Below, in pieces: positions 43,375 to 52,020 of a stretch of 52,020 bases of DNA (within the stretch, counting starts at the first letter, position 1; each line of letters opens with the position of its first letter). A program made the position numbers and the translations under genes. Source of the stretch: DYMC01 sp035406705 (lineage in GTDB: Bacteria > Verrucomicrobiota > Lentisphaeria > Victivallales > GWF2-50-93); the NCBI GenBank assembly GCA_964426675.1, contig CAYRRM010000021.1, positions 1-52,020 on the forward strand, given 5' to 3'. Below the pieces are notes generated by a model, which worked only from the letters and a program-made list of their open reading frames with translations, was not told where the DNA came from and did no database searches.

Positions 43375-43403
43375 GATTAAATAAAAAAAATGGAGAACTT
43401 GAG

Positions 43404-43556
43404 ATGCCTCGTGAGACGATAACGCTGGCTTGCACGGAGTGTAAAAGGCGTAACTATATGACAACTAAAGATAAACGCAAGACTCCGGGGCGCCTTGAAA
43501 AAAAGAAATATTGTCGTTTTGACCGCAAACATACGATTCACCGTGAGGTGAAATAG
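43404..43556 (+). CDS. rpmG: 50S ribosomal protein L33
   Basis: A 50-residue protein: MPRETITLACTECKRRNYMT opens it, followed by KTPGRLEKKKYCRFDRKHTIH. It carries two Cys pairs in outline, but only one CxxC (CTEC) plus a single Cys in YCRF, so the zinc ribbon appears partly lost. GGAG lies upstream of the ATG. It sits between tuf and tRNA-Trp, the order seen in many bacteria. Confidence 0.93.
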   Translation: MPRETITLACTECKRRNYMTTKDKRKTPGRLEKKKYCRFDRKHTIHREVK

Positions 43557-43560
43557 ACGT

Positions 43561-43636
43561 AGGTGAGTAGCTCAGATGGAAGAGCGGCGGTCTCCAAAAC
43601 CGCAGGTCGCAGGTTCGAACCCTGTCTCACCTGCCA
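43561..43636 (+). tRNA. tRNA-Trp (CCA)
   Basis: A 76-base tRNA with acceptor stem AGGTGAG/CTCACCT, anticodon stem GCGGT/ACCGC with loop CTCCAAA giving CCA, T loop TTCGAAC and an encoded CCA end. It begins only 4 bases after the rpmG stop and precedes secE. Confidence 0.96.
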
Positions 43637-43680
43637 TAACAATAAGTAAGACTGGGTTCATTTTAAGATAAGGAAATTAG

Positions 43681-43878
43681 ATGAACAAATGGATGAGCAA
43701 AGCGAGAGCTTTTATAAATGACACGATTGTTGAGTTAAAAAAGTGTTCCTGGCCACAGCGCGAGGAACTATATGAATCCACAATACTTGTGATAGTAACT
43801 GTTTTGTTTTTAGCGTTGTTTGTTGCTCTCGTAGATGCTGTTAGTGGTTTTGCAATAAAATGGCTTACAACATTATAA
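43681..43878 (+). CDS. secE: preprotein translocase subunit SecE
   Basis: A 65-residue single-span SecE. The conserved amphipathic helix and hinge (ELKKCSWPQREELYEST) are followed by one membrane helix (ILVIVTVLFLALFVALVDAV). It clamps SecY in the inner-membrane translocon. AAGGAAATTAG precedes the ATG. nusG follows after 15 bases. Confidence 0.93.
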   Translation: MNKWMSKARAFINDTIVELKKCSWPQREELYESTILVIVTVLFLALFVALVDAVSGFAIKWLTTL

Positions 43879-43893
43879 AGCGGGTTATATATT

Positions 43894-44454
43894 ATGACAG
43901 ATAATAAAACAGGGCGCTGGTATGTTGTTCATACTATATCAGGGCAGGAATATAAAGTAAAGGATTCCATAGAGAAGCGTATTGCTTCCGGGGAATGTCC
44001 TGCTGTATACGAAGTATTGATCCCGACTGAAAAAATATCGGAAGTGAAACAGGGGAAAAAGACGACATCTTCGAGAAAATACTATCCCGGTTATGTTCTT
44101 GTTCGTATGGATCTTATGAAAGATGGGAAAATAGATGAGGCTGCTTTTTACTCTGTAAAACATACTCAGGGAGTGCTTGGCTTCATAGGGAGTGGAAATA
44201 ATCCAATACCTTTAACGCCGGAGGAAGAGCGTGATATGATGGGGCGGATTCGGGAGGGCGAAGATAAGGTTCAGCCCAAAATAGACTTTGAGGTTGGCGA
44301 GACTGTAAAGATTCGTGATGGGGCGTTTGAAAATTTTGAAGGTACGATAGAAGAAATAGATACAGAAAGAGGGAAACTCAAAATTCTTGTATCAATATTT
44401 GGTAGATCTACACCAGTAGAATTAGAATATTGGCAGGTGGAGCGGGAACTTTAA
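43894..44454 (+). CDS. nusG: transcription termination/antitermination factor NusG
   Basis: A 186-residue NusG. The N-terminal NGN domain reads RWYVVHTISGQEYKVKDSI and YYPGYVLVRMDL. The C-terminal KOW domain is GETVKIRDGAFENFEGTIEE near 131-150. It couples RNA polymerase to the ribosome or Rho. It is the second gene of the secE-nusG-rplK run. No insertion is seen in the NGN domain. Confidence 0.95.
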   Translation: MTDNKTGRWYVVHTISGQEYKVKDSIEKRIASGECPAVYEVLIPTEKISEVKQGKKTTSSRKYYPGYVLVRMDLMKDGKIDEAAFYSVKHTQGVLGFIGSGNNPIPLTPEEERDMMGRIREGEDKVQPKIDFEVGETVKIRDGAFENFEGTIEEIDTERGKLKILVSIFGRSTPVELEYWQVEREL

Positions 44455-44489
44455 GTTTCCTTAGCTTTAATATTAAAATATTGTTAATG

Positions 44490-44530
44490 TTTCACAGGTC
44501 GCGGGAGATGAAGCCTGCTCATCGGACCGA
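44490..44530 (+). promoter_or_regulatory. putative L1-binding leader of the rplKA operon
   Basis: GGTC (44497-44500) pairs with GACC (44525-44528), and GATGA (44507-44511) pairs with TCATC (44519-44523). Between them is an asymmetric loop, GCGGGA on one side and a single G on the other. This two-helix, purine-rich internal loop resembles the L1 site of 23S rRNA, which L11-operon leaders mimic for autoregulation. Confidence 0.5.
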
Positions 44531-44553
44531 AACCTGATGGAAGGAGAAAAATA

Positions 44554-44976
44554 ATGGCAAAAAAAGTAGTCGCTCAAATTAGGTTACAGATTCCGGCTGG
44601 TGCGGCAAATCCAGCGCCACCGGTTGGTCCTGCTTTAGGACAAGCTGGTGTAAATATAATGGAGTTCTGTAAAAAATTCAATGCGGCGACCCAGTCGCAG
44701 TCCGGAATGATAATTCCTGTGATAATAACTGTTTATCAGGATAGATCATTCACTTTTATTACAAAGACGCCTCCAGCACCTGTGCTTATTAAAAAGGCCG
44801 CAAATCTGGCGAGTGGGGCAAAAACGCCTGGTAGAGAAAAAGTTGGTTCTATAACAATGGCACAGGCGGAAGAAATAGCTAAACTCAAGATGAAAGATTT
44901 GAACGCCAGATCTCTTGATGCTGCTGTAAAAATGATAGTTGGAACTGCCCGTAGTATGGGTATAGAGGTGAAATGA
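44554..44976 (+). CDS. rplK: 50S ribosomal protein L11
   Basis: A 140-residue L11. It has QIRLQIPAGAANPAPPVGPALGQAGVNIMEFCKKFN, split here as the Pro-rich N-terminus, and a C-terminal RNA-binding domain (GSITMAQAEEIAKLKMKDLN, VGTARSMGIEV). It binds the GTPase centre of 23S rRNA. GAAGGAG precedes the ATG. The stop overlaps the rplA start. Confidence 0.96.
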   Translation: MAKKVVAQIRLQIPAGAANPAPPVGPALGQAGVNIMEFCKKFNAATQSQSGMIIPVIITVYQDRSFTFITKTPPAPVLIKKAANLASGAKTPGREKVGSITMAQAEEIAKLKMKDLNARSLDAAVKMIVGTARSMGIEVK

Positions 44977-45680
44977 TGTCTGAGAGAAGCAAATTATATA
45001 AAGCGAGGTTTTCAAAAGTTAACGCGGAAAAGAAATATTCTCTTTCTGAAGCAATAAAGCTTTTGAAAGACCTCCCAAAGCCGAAATTTGATGAAACTGT
45101 TGATATTGTATTTAGGTTGGGAATAGATCCAAAACAAAGTGATCAGACAGTTAGAGGAGCCGTCTCTCTACCTAAAGGAACAGGAAAAAAAGTAAGAGTG
45201 GCTGTTATTGCAGAGGCAGACAAGGCAAATGATGCTAAATCTGCAGGGGCTGATTTTGTTGGAATGGAAGACATGATAGAAAAAATCAAAGGAGGATGGC
45301 TTGATTTTGATGTCTTAATTGCAACTCCATCAGCAATGAATCAGGTTAGAACTCTTGGTAAAGTTCTTGGTCCAAAAGGTCTTATGCCAAATCCTAAAAC
45401 AGGTACAGTCACTGACCAGATTGCTAATGCTGTAAAGGAAGCTAAAGCTGGAAGGGTTGAATTTAGAGCTGATAAAGGGGCTTGTGTTCATGTTCCTGTT
45501 GGTAAATTATCCTTTACTGTAGATGATCTTCTGGAAAACATTAAGGCTGTAATAGCTGCTCTTATTAGAGCTAAACCTGCAACTTTTAAAGGGGTATACC
45601 TTTTAAGCGCTTCTATTTCAGCTACTATGAGTCCGGGATTAAAGCTTGATATAAATGAAATTTCAACTATGAAGGTGTGA
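44973..45680 (+). CDS. rplA: 50S ribosomal protein L1
   Basis: A 235-residue L1, with SLSEAIKLLKDLPKPKFDETVDI, split by VRGAVSLPKGTGKKVRVAVIAE, then LGKVLGPKGLMPNPKTGTVT, the family signature. It binds the L1 stalk and, in many bacteria, the leader of its own operon; a matching leader lies at 44490-44530. ATGATG at the rplK stop gives two possible starts (44973 and 44976). The gene ends just before rplJ. Confidence 0.96.
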   Translation: MMSERSKLYKARFSKVNAEKKYSLSEAIKLLKDLPKPKFDETVDIVFRLGIDPKQSDQTVRGAVSLPKGTGKKVRVAVIAEADKANDAKSAGADFVGMEDMIEKIKGGWLDFDVLIATPSAMNQVRTLGKVLGPKGLMPNPKTGTVTDQIANAVKEAKAGRVEFRADKGACVHVPVGKLSFTVDDLLENIKAVIAALIRAKPATFKGVYLLSASISATMSPGLKLDINEISTMKV

Positions 45681-45682
45681 TA

Positions 45683-46210
45683 ATGAGAGCTGAAAAAAAA
45701 GTAATGATAGAAGAAATAGGAAAGGCTCTCACACAGTCAAAATATGTAATATTTGTAAGTTACAAAGGTATGACTGTGAAGGATTTTTCTGATATCCGTG
45801 GTGAGCTTGCTAAAAATAGTTCAAAATGCAGAGTCTTTAAAAACAGATTAATCAGGAAAGCAGCTGAATTAGAAGGTATAAAAAGTCTATCTGAACTCGT
45901 CCTCAAAGAGGATACTGCTTTGATAACTGGAGAAGGTGATGTTGGTGTTGTGGCAAAGGTTCTTGCTGATTTCGCAAAAACTAATAACAAATTTAATCCA
46001 AAGTTTGGATTTCTTGATGGAGCAGTCATAAGCGCAGCAGATGTTATGGAGATATCAAAACTGCCTTCAAAAGATATTTTGAGGGCTCAGTTATTGGGAC
46101 TCTTGCAGGCTCCATCACGGAATTTGGCGTCAATACTTTATGCTAAGTTGAGCCAGGTAGTGAATGTGCTAAATAATTATAAAGAAGAAAAAGAAAAAAA
46201 TACAAAATAA
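45683..46210 (+). CDS. rplJ: 50S ribosomal protein L10
   Basis: A 175-residue L10 (MRAEKKVMIEEIGKAL, YVIFVSYKGMTVKDFSDIRG, FKNRLIRKAAE). Its C-terminal helix (SKDILRAQLLGLLQAPSR and the charged tail) binds L7/L12 dimers. A GTG at 45677 is in frame, but the ATG at 45683, preceded by GAAGGTG, is the better start. It begins 3 bases after rplA, leaving no room for a separate L10 leader. Confidence 0.94.
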   Translation: MRAEKKVMIEEIGKALTQSKYVIFVSYKGMTVKDFSDIRGELAKNSSKCRVFKNRLIRKAAELEGIKSLSELVLKEDTALITGEGDVGVVAKVLADFAKTNNKFNPKFGFLDGAVISAADVMEISKLPSKDILRAQLLGLLQAPSRNLASILYAKLSQVVNVLNNYKEEKEKNTK

Positions 46211-46247
46211 AAAATAAATAACAAAACAAAAAATTGGAGGCAAAAAA

Positions 46248-46652
46248 ATGTCAGAAGAAAAAAAAGTCGAAGTATCACAGGAAATGGATAAATTCATCTC
46301 CTATATCGAGAATCTTACAGTGCTTGAACTTTCAAAACTTATAAAAGCTCTTGAAGAAAGACTTGGCGTCACAGCAGCAGCGCCTGTAGCAGTAGCGGCA
46401 GCACCAGCAGCAGCTGCGGCGGCACCAGCAGCGGAAGAAAAAACAGAATTCAACGTAATTCTCACTTCTTTTGGAGATAACAAAATTAATGTGATAAAAG
46501 AAGTAAGAGCTATTACTGGGCTTGGTTTAAAGGATGCAAAAGATCTTGTTGAAGCATTACCAAAGCCAATAAAAGAAGGAGTAGCTAAGGAAGAAGCTGA
46601 AAAAATCAAAAAACAATTAGAAACAGCTGGAGCAAAAGTAGAGCTTAAGTGA
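46248..46652 (+). CDS. rplL: 50S ribosomal protein L7/L12
   Basis: A 134-residue stalk protein, slightly longer than the usual 120-130. The N-terminal dimerisation helix (FISYIENLTVLELSKLIKAL) is followed by an Ala-rich hinge (about 45-62) and the C-terminal factor-binding domain (FNVILTSFGDNKINVIKEVR and GLGLKDAKDLVEALPK). TTGGAGG precedes the ATG. It lies 37 bases after rplJ and ahead of an attenuator-like hairpin. Confidence 0.96.
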   Translation: MSEEKKVEVSQEMDKFISYIENLTVLELSKLIKALEERLGVTAAAPVAVAAAPAAAAAAPAAEEKTEFNVILTSFGDNKINVIKEVRAITGLGLKDAKDLVEALPKPIKEGVAKEEAEKIKKQLETAGAKVELK

Positions 46653-46682
46653 GTTGTTTTAAAATTAAAAAGATTTTATGGA

Positions 46683-46723
46683 CGGACGGCGCTTCAGGAT
46701 AGTCGTCCGCCCTGATCTTTTTT
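46683..46723 (+). terminator. attenuator-like alternative hairpins between rplL and rpoB
   Basis: Hairpin A pairs CGGACGGC (46683-46690) with GTCGTCCG (46702-46709). Hairpin B pairs TCAGG (46694-46698) with CCTGA (46711-46715) and runs straight into TCTTTTTT. They cannot form together. A partial terminator here would fix the ratio of L7/L12 to RNA polymerase, as in other bacteria. Confidence 0.6.
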
Positions 46724-46785
46724 ATTTTTAATGTCCTGAAATACAGTCTGTATTTTAAATAATAAAAAAAAAGAGGGCTTTGTTC

Positions 46786-49700
46786 ATGGCAGAGCGAATT
46801 AATTTTGGCAGGTTAAATGAAGTTCTTGAAATGCCTGATTTAATCGGTATTCAAGTTGATTCATTCAAGGATTTCTTACAACTAAATGTAAAACCCCAGG
46901 AAAGAAAGAATAGTGGGCTCCAAGCAATATTTAAAGAAATTTTTCCAATAGAAAGTTTTGATCAGCAGATTAGTGTGGATTTTATTTCATACAGGCTTTC
47001 AGAGCCCAAAATGGATCCTATAGACTGCGTTAAGGATGGAGAAACATACGGATCAGGGTTATATGTTACTTTAGCCCTCAATATAAAGGGTAAAAAAATA
47101 GAAGAAGAAGTTTATTTCGGTGATTTTCCGATGATGACTGAACGTGGTAGTTTCATCATCAATGGGGCTGAAAGAGTGATAGTAAGCCAACTTCATCGTT
47201 CTCCTGGAATATGCTTTGAGAGAACAAGACATTCCAGCGGTAAGGCGATTTACTCCTTCAGAATTATTCCTGATAGAGGTTCCTGGTTAGAAGTGCAGTT
47301 TGATATCAATGACCTGATTTTCATATATCTCGATAAAAAACGTCGTAGAAGAAAATTCCTGATTACTACTTTCTTGAGAGCTATAGGATATGATACTACA
47401 AAAGAGCTTGTCTCGTCTGTTTATGAAACAAAGGATTACTCTGTATCTGAATTACTTAAAAAAACTGATGAAGAATTAAAAAGGCTTTACCTGGTAGATT
47501 TTGAATCCATTAATAAAGTTGATATTTTAGAAATATTACAACCATATGAACCTTTAACTGCAAAAAAAATAAAGAAAATAGCTGAATTTAAAGTAGATAA
47601 ACTGACAATTTCAAAAGTAGAAGAGGGAATGGAAGCATTTATGTATTGTCTTAGTAAAGATAATACAACTTCAGAAGAAGAAGCTCTAAAAGAAGTTTAC
47701 AGAAGAATGCGTCCTGGCGACCCTCCAAGCCTTCAAAATGCAAAAATACTGGTGAAAAGGCTTTTCTTTGATGAAAAAAGATATGATCTTGGCGAGGTTG
47801 GTCGTTTTAAGTTAAATCAGCGTTTAGGCCATAACCTGCCAACCTCTATGAGAGTACTCGATAAAAGAGACTTAATGGAGGCAACAAAATATCTGATAAA
47901 GCTCAGGGCATCAATGGGACAACCCGATGATATTGACCACCTTGGTAGCAGAAGAATAAGAACAGTAGGGGAACTGGTTCAAAACCAGTGTAGAGTAGGT
48001 CTTTTAAGAGTCGAAAGATATATTAGAGAAAAGATGACACTTCTTGGGACGGATGAAGCTTCCGTTACTCCAACAAAACTTGTTAATCCCAAGTCATTTA
48101 TGACTGTAGTAAAGGACTTCTTCGCAAGAAATCAACTTTCACAATTTATGGACCAGACAAATCCTCTCGCAGAAACAACTAACAAAAGAAGGCTTAGTGC
48201 ATTGGGTCCTGGAGGGTTAAACAGAGAGCGAGCAGGGTTTGAGGTTCGAGACGTTCACACAAGTCATTATGGAAGAGTTTGTCCGATAGAAACACCTGAA
48301 GGACCTAACATCGGTCTAATTTCTTCTCTATCTCTATATGCTCGTTGCAATAAGTTTGGATTTATTGAAACTCCATATAGAAAAGTAAAAAATGGTATTG
48401 TAACAAATGAAATAGATTACTTGACAGCTGACGAAGAAGAAAACTTTGTTATAGCCCAGGCAAATGCTCCCTTAAATATGAGGGATGAAAATGGTAAGTT
48501 AGTAGATCCCAAAAAAAAGGAAAATGAATTTTTAAATCCAATGGTAATGGCAAGATATAAAGGCGATTCCTCTGAAATGCCAGCTTCAAAAATTCAATAT
48601 ATGGACGTATCACCCAAACAGCTTGTAAGTGCGGCCGCAGCATTGGTGCCATTTCTTGAACATAATGACGCAAACCGCGCATTGATGGGTGCAAATATGC
48701 AACGTCAGGCTGTCCCACTTATGAAAACCGAAGCCCCTATCATTGGTACAGGAATTGAGAAAAAAATAGCGATGGACTCAAGAAGCGTTCTTGTGTCCGA
48801 TGTTGCAGGAGAAGTAGTAAGTGTGACAGGCGATAAAATTGTGATAGCTCCAAAAGATGGAGATTTTGAACACGTTTATACTCTTAAAAAATTCCTTCGA
48901 ACAAATAATGGAACATCCATTAATCAACGTCCTATTGTTGTAAAAGGGCAAAAAGTCAAGAAAGGACAGGTAATCGCAGACTCCTCTTCCACTGAATCCG
49001 GCGAACTTGCTCTCGGAAAAAATGTACTTGTAGCTTTTATGCCATGGTGTGGATATAACTTCGAGGATGCTATAGTTATAAGTGAAAAACTCGTTAAAGA
49101 GGATGTATTTACCAGTATTCATATAGATGAATTCGAAATCACAGCAAGAGACACCAAGCTCGGACCAGAAGAAATTACAAGAGATATCCCAAACGTCAGC
49201 GAAGAAGCACTGCGGAATCTTGGGCAAGACGGAATTGTTCGACTTGGAGCAGAAGTAAAGCCAGGAGATATTTTAGTAGGCACAATTACTCCTAAATCAG
49301 AGACTGAATTAGCTCCTGAAGAAAGACTCCTTAAGGCAATCTTTGGCGATAAGGCATCTGATGTGAAAGACACAAGTCTCGTTGTTCCAAGCGGAAAAGG
49401 TGGAATTGTAATGGAAATCAGGATAGAGAGAGATAAAGATCCAAACCGCCAGAATATGATGAAAGCCGAAAAAAAACGTCAAATAAAATTAATAAAAGAA
49501 TCTTTCAAAGCTGAACTCAATGAAATAATTCAAGAAATTGTGGATAAACTTTCAGAATTCATGTTGGAGAGCAAATTACCTCATCCGATTTATGATAAGA
49601 ACGCTTCAAAAGGGAAGACATTGTTAATTTCAGCAAATAGAAAGATTACGAGAAGCACAATCCTCAAACTTGCAAATAAATATGATTCATATGAGATGAA

Positions 49701-50637
49701 ACATTGCCCAATAAAAGAGAAAATTGACCGGGTAATGAGTGAATTTGTGCCAAAGATAAAAAACCTCATTCAAACAAGAGATGAAAATATAAAATTACTT
49801 GAAAAGGGTGAAGGTGAATATCTCGGTATGCCTCGTAGAGTAAAAATATATATTGCCAGTAAAAGGAAACTGGAAGTAGGCGATAAGATGGCAGGGCGAC
49901 ACGGAAATAAAGGTATTGTCGCAAAAATCGTTCCAGTCGAAGATATGCCTTTCCTACCTGATGGCACGCCTGTCGATATAGTCTTGAATCCTCTTGGAGT
50001 TCCAAGTCGTATGAACGTGGGGCAGGTGCTCGAAACACATCTCGGATGGGCAGCAAAAATACTCGGTTTAAAAATTGCAAGTCCTGTGTTTGATGGGGTG
50101 TCTGAAGAAAAAATAGTAGAATTAATGAAAAAGGCCAATGAAAAATATGAGAAGGAAAACGGAATAAACTATCATTTCGGCTTTAAACAAAAAGGCAATG
50201 AACTGCTTTACGATGGAAAAACAGAACTTTATGATGGAAGAACAGGGGAAAAATTTGCCCATCGAGTTACAGTCGGTTATATCTACATGATGAAATTAGA
50301 TCACCTCGTATCAAATAAGATTCATGCTCGAGCGGTAGGACCATATTCACTCGTTACACAACAACCACTTGGAGGAAAAGCTCAACACGGAGGACAAAGG
50401 TTTGGTGAAATGGAAGTATGGGCACTCGAAGCATATGGCGCAGCTCATACCTTACAGGAAATACTTACTGTAAAAAGTGATGACGTAATAGGTAGAGCTA
50501 AAATATATGAATCAATCGTAAAGGGTCAATGTGTCCTGGAACCTCATCGTCCAGAGTCTTTCAACGTGCTGGTCAAGGAAATGCAAAGTCTTTCACTTGA
50601 TGTCCGCGTTGTAAATAAAAAGAATATCAGCGAATAA
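46786..50637 (+). CDS. rpoB: DNA-directed RNA polymerase subunit beta
   Basis: A 1283-residue catalytic beta subunit. It holds the fork and rifampicin region QLSQFMDQTNPLAE (about 452-465) with TNKRRLSALGPGG, GRVCPIETPEGPNIGLI near 505, and the C-terminal GGKAQHGGQRFGEMEVWALEA. The rifampicin-pocket position of E. coli His526 is Asn466 (codon 48181-48183). The preferred ATG is at 46786; a TTG at 46780 is also in frame. AGAGGG lies upstream. rpoC follows after 19 bases. Confidence 0.97.
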   Translation: MAERINFGRLNEVLEMPDLIGIQVDSFKDFLQLNVKPQERKNSGLQAIFKEIFPIESFDQQISVDFISYRLSEPKMDPIDCVKDGETYGSGLYVTLALNIKGKKIEEEVYFGDFPMMTERGSFIINGAERVIVSQLHRSPGICFERTRHSSGKAIYSFRIIPDRGSWLEVQFDINDLIFIYLDKKRRRRKFLITTFLRAIGYDTTKELVSSVYETKDYSVSELLKKTDEELKRLYLVDFESINKVDILEILQPYEPLTAKKIKKIAEFKVDKLTISKVEEGMEAFMYCLSKDNTTSEEEALKEVYRRMRPGDPPSLQNAKILVKRLFFDEKRYDLGEVGRFKLNQRLGHNLPTSMRVLDKRDLMEATKYLIKLRASMGQPDDIDHLGSRRIRTVGELVQNQCRVGLLRVERYIREKMTLLGTDEASVTPTKLVNPKSFMTVVKDFFARNQLSQFMDQTNPLAETTNKRRLSALGPGGLNRERAGFEVRDVHTSHYGRVCPIETPEGPNIGLISSLSLYARCNKFGFIETPYRKVKNGIVTNEIDYLTADEEENFVIAQANAPLNMRDENGKLVDPKKKENEFLNPMVMARYKGDSSEMPASKIQYMDVSPKQLVSAAAALVPFLEHNDANRALMGANMQRQAVPLMKTEAPIIGTGIEKKIAMDSRSVLVSDVAGEVVSVTGDKIVIAPKDGDFEHVYTLKKFLRTNNGTSINQRPIVVKGQKVKKGQVIADSSSTESGELALGKNVLVAFMPWCGYNFEDAIVISEKLVKEDVFTSIHIDEFEITARDTKLGPEEITRDIPNVSEEALRNLGQDGIVRLGAEVKPGDILVGTITPKSETELAPEERLLKAIFGDKASDVKDTSLVVPSGKGGIVMEIRIERDKDPNRQNMMKAEKKRQIKLIKESFKAELNEIIQEIVDKLSEFMLESKLPHPIYDKNASKGKTLLISANRKITRSTILKLANKYDSYEMKHCPIKEKIDRVMSEFVPKIKNLIQTRDENIKLLEKGEGEYLGMPRRVKIYIASKRKLEVGDKMAGRHGNKGIVAKIVPVEDMPFLPDGTPVDIVLNPLGVPSRMNVGQVLETHLGWAAKILGLKIASPVFDGVSEEKIVELMKKANEKYEKENGINYHFGFKQKGNELLYDGKTELYDGRTGEKFAHRVTVGYIYMMKLDHLVSNKIHARAVGPYSLVTQQPLGGKAQHGGQRFGEMEVWALEAYGAAHTLQEILTVKSDDVIGRAKIYESIVKGQCVLEPHRPESFNVLVKEMQSLSLDVRVVNKKNISE

Positions 50638-50656
50638 ATATGGAGGAATTTTAAAT

Positions 50657-52020
50657 ATGATAGATAGTGCTTATACATATAAGGAAATGCTTGGTCAACA
50701 GGATGAAATATCCGGTTTTGGGGCGCTCTCTATAGGAGTTGCTTCCCCCGAAGTAATAAGATCCTGGAGTCACGGAGAGGTAAAAAATCCAGAAACTATA
50801 AATTATCGCACATTCAAACCTGAAAAAGGCGGACTTTTTTGCGAAAGAATATTTGGTCCAACCCGTGATTGGGAATGCAGTTGTGGAAAATATAAAAGAG
50901 TAAAACATAAAGGCGTGGTCTGCGATCGTTGCGGAGTTGAAGTCACAATGTCAAGAGTGCGCCGCGAAAGAATGGGGCATATCGAACTTGCTGTTCCTGT
51001 TTCTCATATATGGTTTTTCAAGTGTATGCCAAGTAGAATTGGCCTGATGCTCGATATGAGCGCTCGTGACCTCGAGAGAGTAATATATTATGAAGATTGG
51101 GTTGTAACAGAACCAGGTGATACACCATTAAAACTGGGGCAAACTCTCACAGAAGCCGATTATCGTCAAGCTCGGGAAGATTATGGACAGGCGTTCAAGG
51201 CTGATATAGGAGCTCCGGGTATTAGAACAATCCTTGAACAGATGAATCTAGAACAATTAAAAAAAGACCTTGAGGCTGAAATCGCCGGCACAAAGAGTAG
51301 AGCAACAAGAATAAAAATCGCACGTAGACTAAGACTCATAGAAGGATTTATAAAAAGCAAGTCTCGTCCAGAATGGATGATTTTAACTGTCTTACCAGTG
51401 ATTCCACCAGACCTTAGACCACTTGTGCCTCTCGAAGGAGGAAGATTTGCTACCTCCGATTTAAATGATCTTTATCGTAGAATAATAAATAGAAATAACA
51501 GACTAAAAAATCTTTTAAAGTTAAGAACACCTGACGTAATAATAAGAAATGAAAAAAGAATGCTTCAAGAATCTGTAGATGCCCTTCTCGATAATGGACG
51601 ACACGGAAGAGTCGTAACTGGTGCAGGAAATCGCCCATTAAAATCACTTAGTGATATGCTCAAGGGTAAACAGGGGCGTTTCCGTCAAAATCTACTTGGT
51701 AAACGCGTAGATTATTCCGGGCGTTCCGTTATCGTTATTGGTCCAGAACTTCAACTTGGACAATGTGGACTTCCAAAGAAAATGGCTCTCACATTATTTG
51801 AGCCTTTTATTATAAGATACCTTAAGGAAAAAGGGACAGCTCCATCTGTTAGGGCCGCCAAAAAAATGCTCGAAAAGCAAGAACCTGTAGTATGGGATAT
51901 TCTCGAAAAAGTTACAAAAGGTCATCCAGTACTCTTGAATCGTGCTCCTACCCTTCATAGATTAAGTATCCAGGCTTTTGACCCAATTCTGATAGAAGGA
52001 TCTGCAATAAGGATTCATCC
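50657..52020 (+). CDS. rpoC: DNA-directed RNA polymerase subunit beta' (5' part, cut by window end)
   Basis: The frame is open from ATG 50657 to the window edge, giving about 454 residues. The N-terminal zinc finger CSCGKYKRVKHKGVVCDRCG (about 74-93) is intact with four Cys. RPEWMILTVLPVIPPDLRP, GKRVDYSGRSVIVIGPEL and HPVLLNRAPTLHRLSIQAF follow, the last leading to the active-centre Asp motif beyond the window. GGAGGAAT precedes the ATG. The expected full length is around 1400 residues. Confidence 0.96.
   Translation, partial: MIDSAYTYKEMLGQQDEISGFGALSIGVASPEVIRSWSHGEVKNPETINYRTFKPEKGGLFCERIFGPTRDWECSCGKYKRVKHKGVVCDRCGVEVTMSRVRRERMGHIELAVPVSHIWFFKCMPSRIGLMLDMSARDLERVIYYEDWVVTEPGDTPLKLGQTLTEADYRQAREDYGQAFKADIGAPGIRTILEQMNLEQLKKDLEAEIAGTKSRATRIKIARRLRLIEGFIKSKSRPEWMILTVLPVIPPDLRPLVPLEGGRFATSDLNDLYRRIINRNNRLKNLLKLRTPDVIIRNEKRMLQESVDALLDNGRHGRVVTGAGNRPLKSLSDMLKGKQGRFRQNLLGKRVDYSGRSVIVIGPELQLGQCGLPKKMALTLFEPFIIRYLKEKGTAPSVRAAKKMLEKQEPVVWDILEKVTKGHPVLLNRAPTLHRLSIQAFDPILIEGSAIRIH

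Noticed and set aside
46375..46435. Alanine-codon repeat in rplL as a tandem repeat element
   Set aside because: It is the normal Ala-rich hinge of L7/L12.

Overview
The window is AT-rich DNA (about one third G+C by eye) from a diderm bacterium. The heptose genes hldD and hldE point to LPS. A pseudopilin with an exact H-x9-DG motif heads a polysaccharide-degradation operon, and this combination suggests the PVC superphylum, most likely Lentisphaerota/Victivallales-like. That placement is an inference; no 16S gene is present.

Layout. 1-3558 (+): the end of an unknown gene, comEC and bioD. 3609-9394: a divergent catabolic locus. A flavoprotein and an XRE-cupin regulator lie on the minus strand, facing a KDPG-type aldolase, an SDR, a cupin and a Gfo/Idh/MocA dehydrogenase on the plus strand; the substrate is unknown. 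9395-9921: a gene-free stretch with a nested, structured element. 9922-25053 (-): a 15-kb operon of eight tightly packed genes behind a clear promoter, encoding a pseudopilin, a GntR/LacI-type regulator, a secreted metallophosphoesterase, three exported GH9 enzymes, a cytoplasmic GH42-like protein and a secreted protein of unknown function. It looks dedicated to a beta-glucan such as cellulose or xyloglucan. 25436-30616: hldD (-), then zwf, hldE and a U32 peptidase (+). 30654-35250 (-): an L-rhamnose operon (rhaA, a DUF89 phosphatase, a ROK-like kinase, a secreted esterase), divergent from a cysteine desulfurase. 36720-37142: a small secreted protein behind a near-consensus promoter. 37733-39455: rpsP-khpA-trmD-rplS without rimM. 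39571-41506 (-): a MoxR ATPase and a DUF58 protein. 41699-52020 (+): tRNA-Leu, tRNA-Thr, tuf, rpmG, tRNA-Trp, secE, nusG, rplK, rplA, rplJ, rplL, rpoB and the start of rpoC, with recognisable regulatory hairpins.

The most unusual signals are these. A dispersed 11-bp palindrome, GCGAWWWTCGC, occurs 15 times, always inside genes, and is absent from the translation/transcription block. EF-Tu has a strongly altered switch I. RpoB has Asn at the position equivalent to E. coli His526. The 9.4-9.9 kb gap may hold a structured RNA. A DUF89 phosphatase is built into a rhamnose operon.
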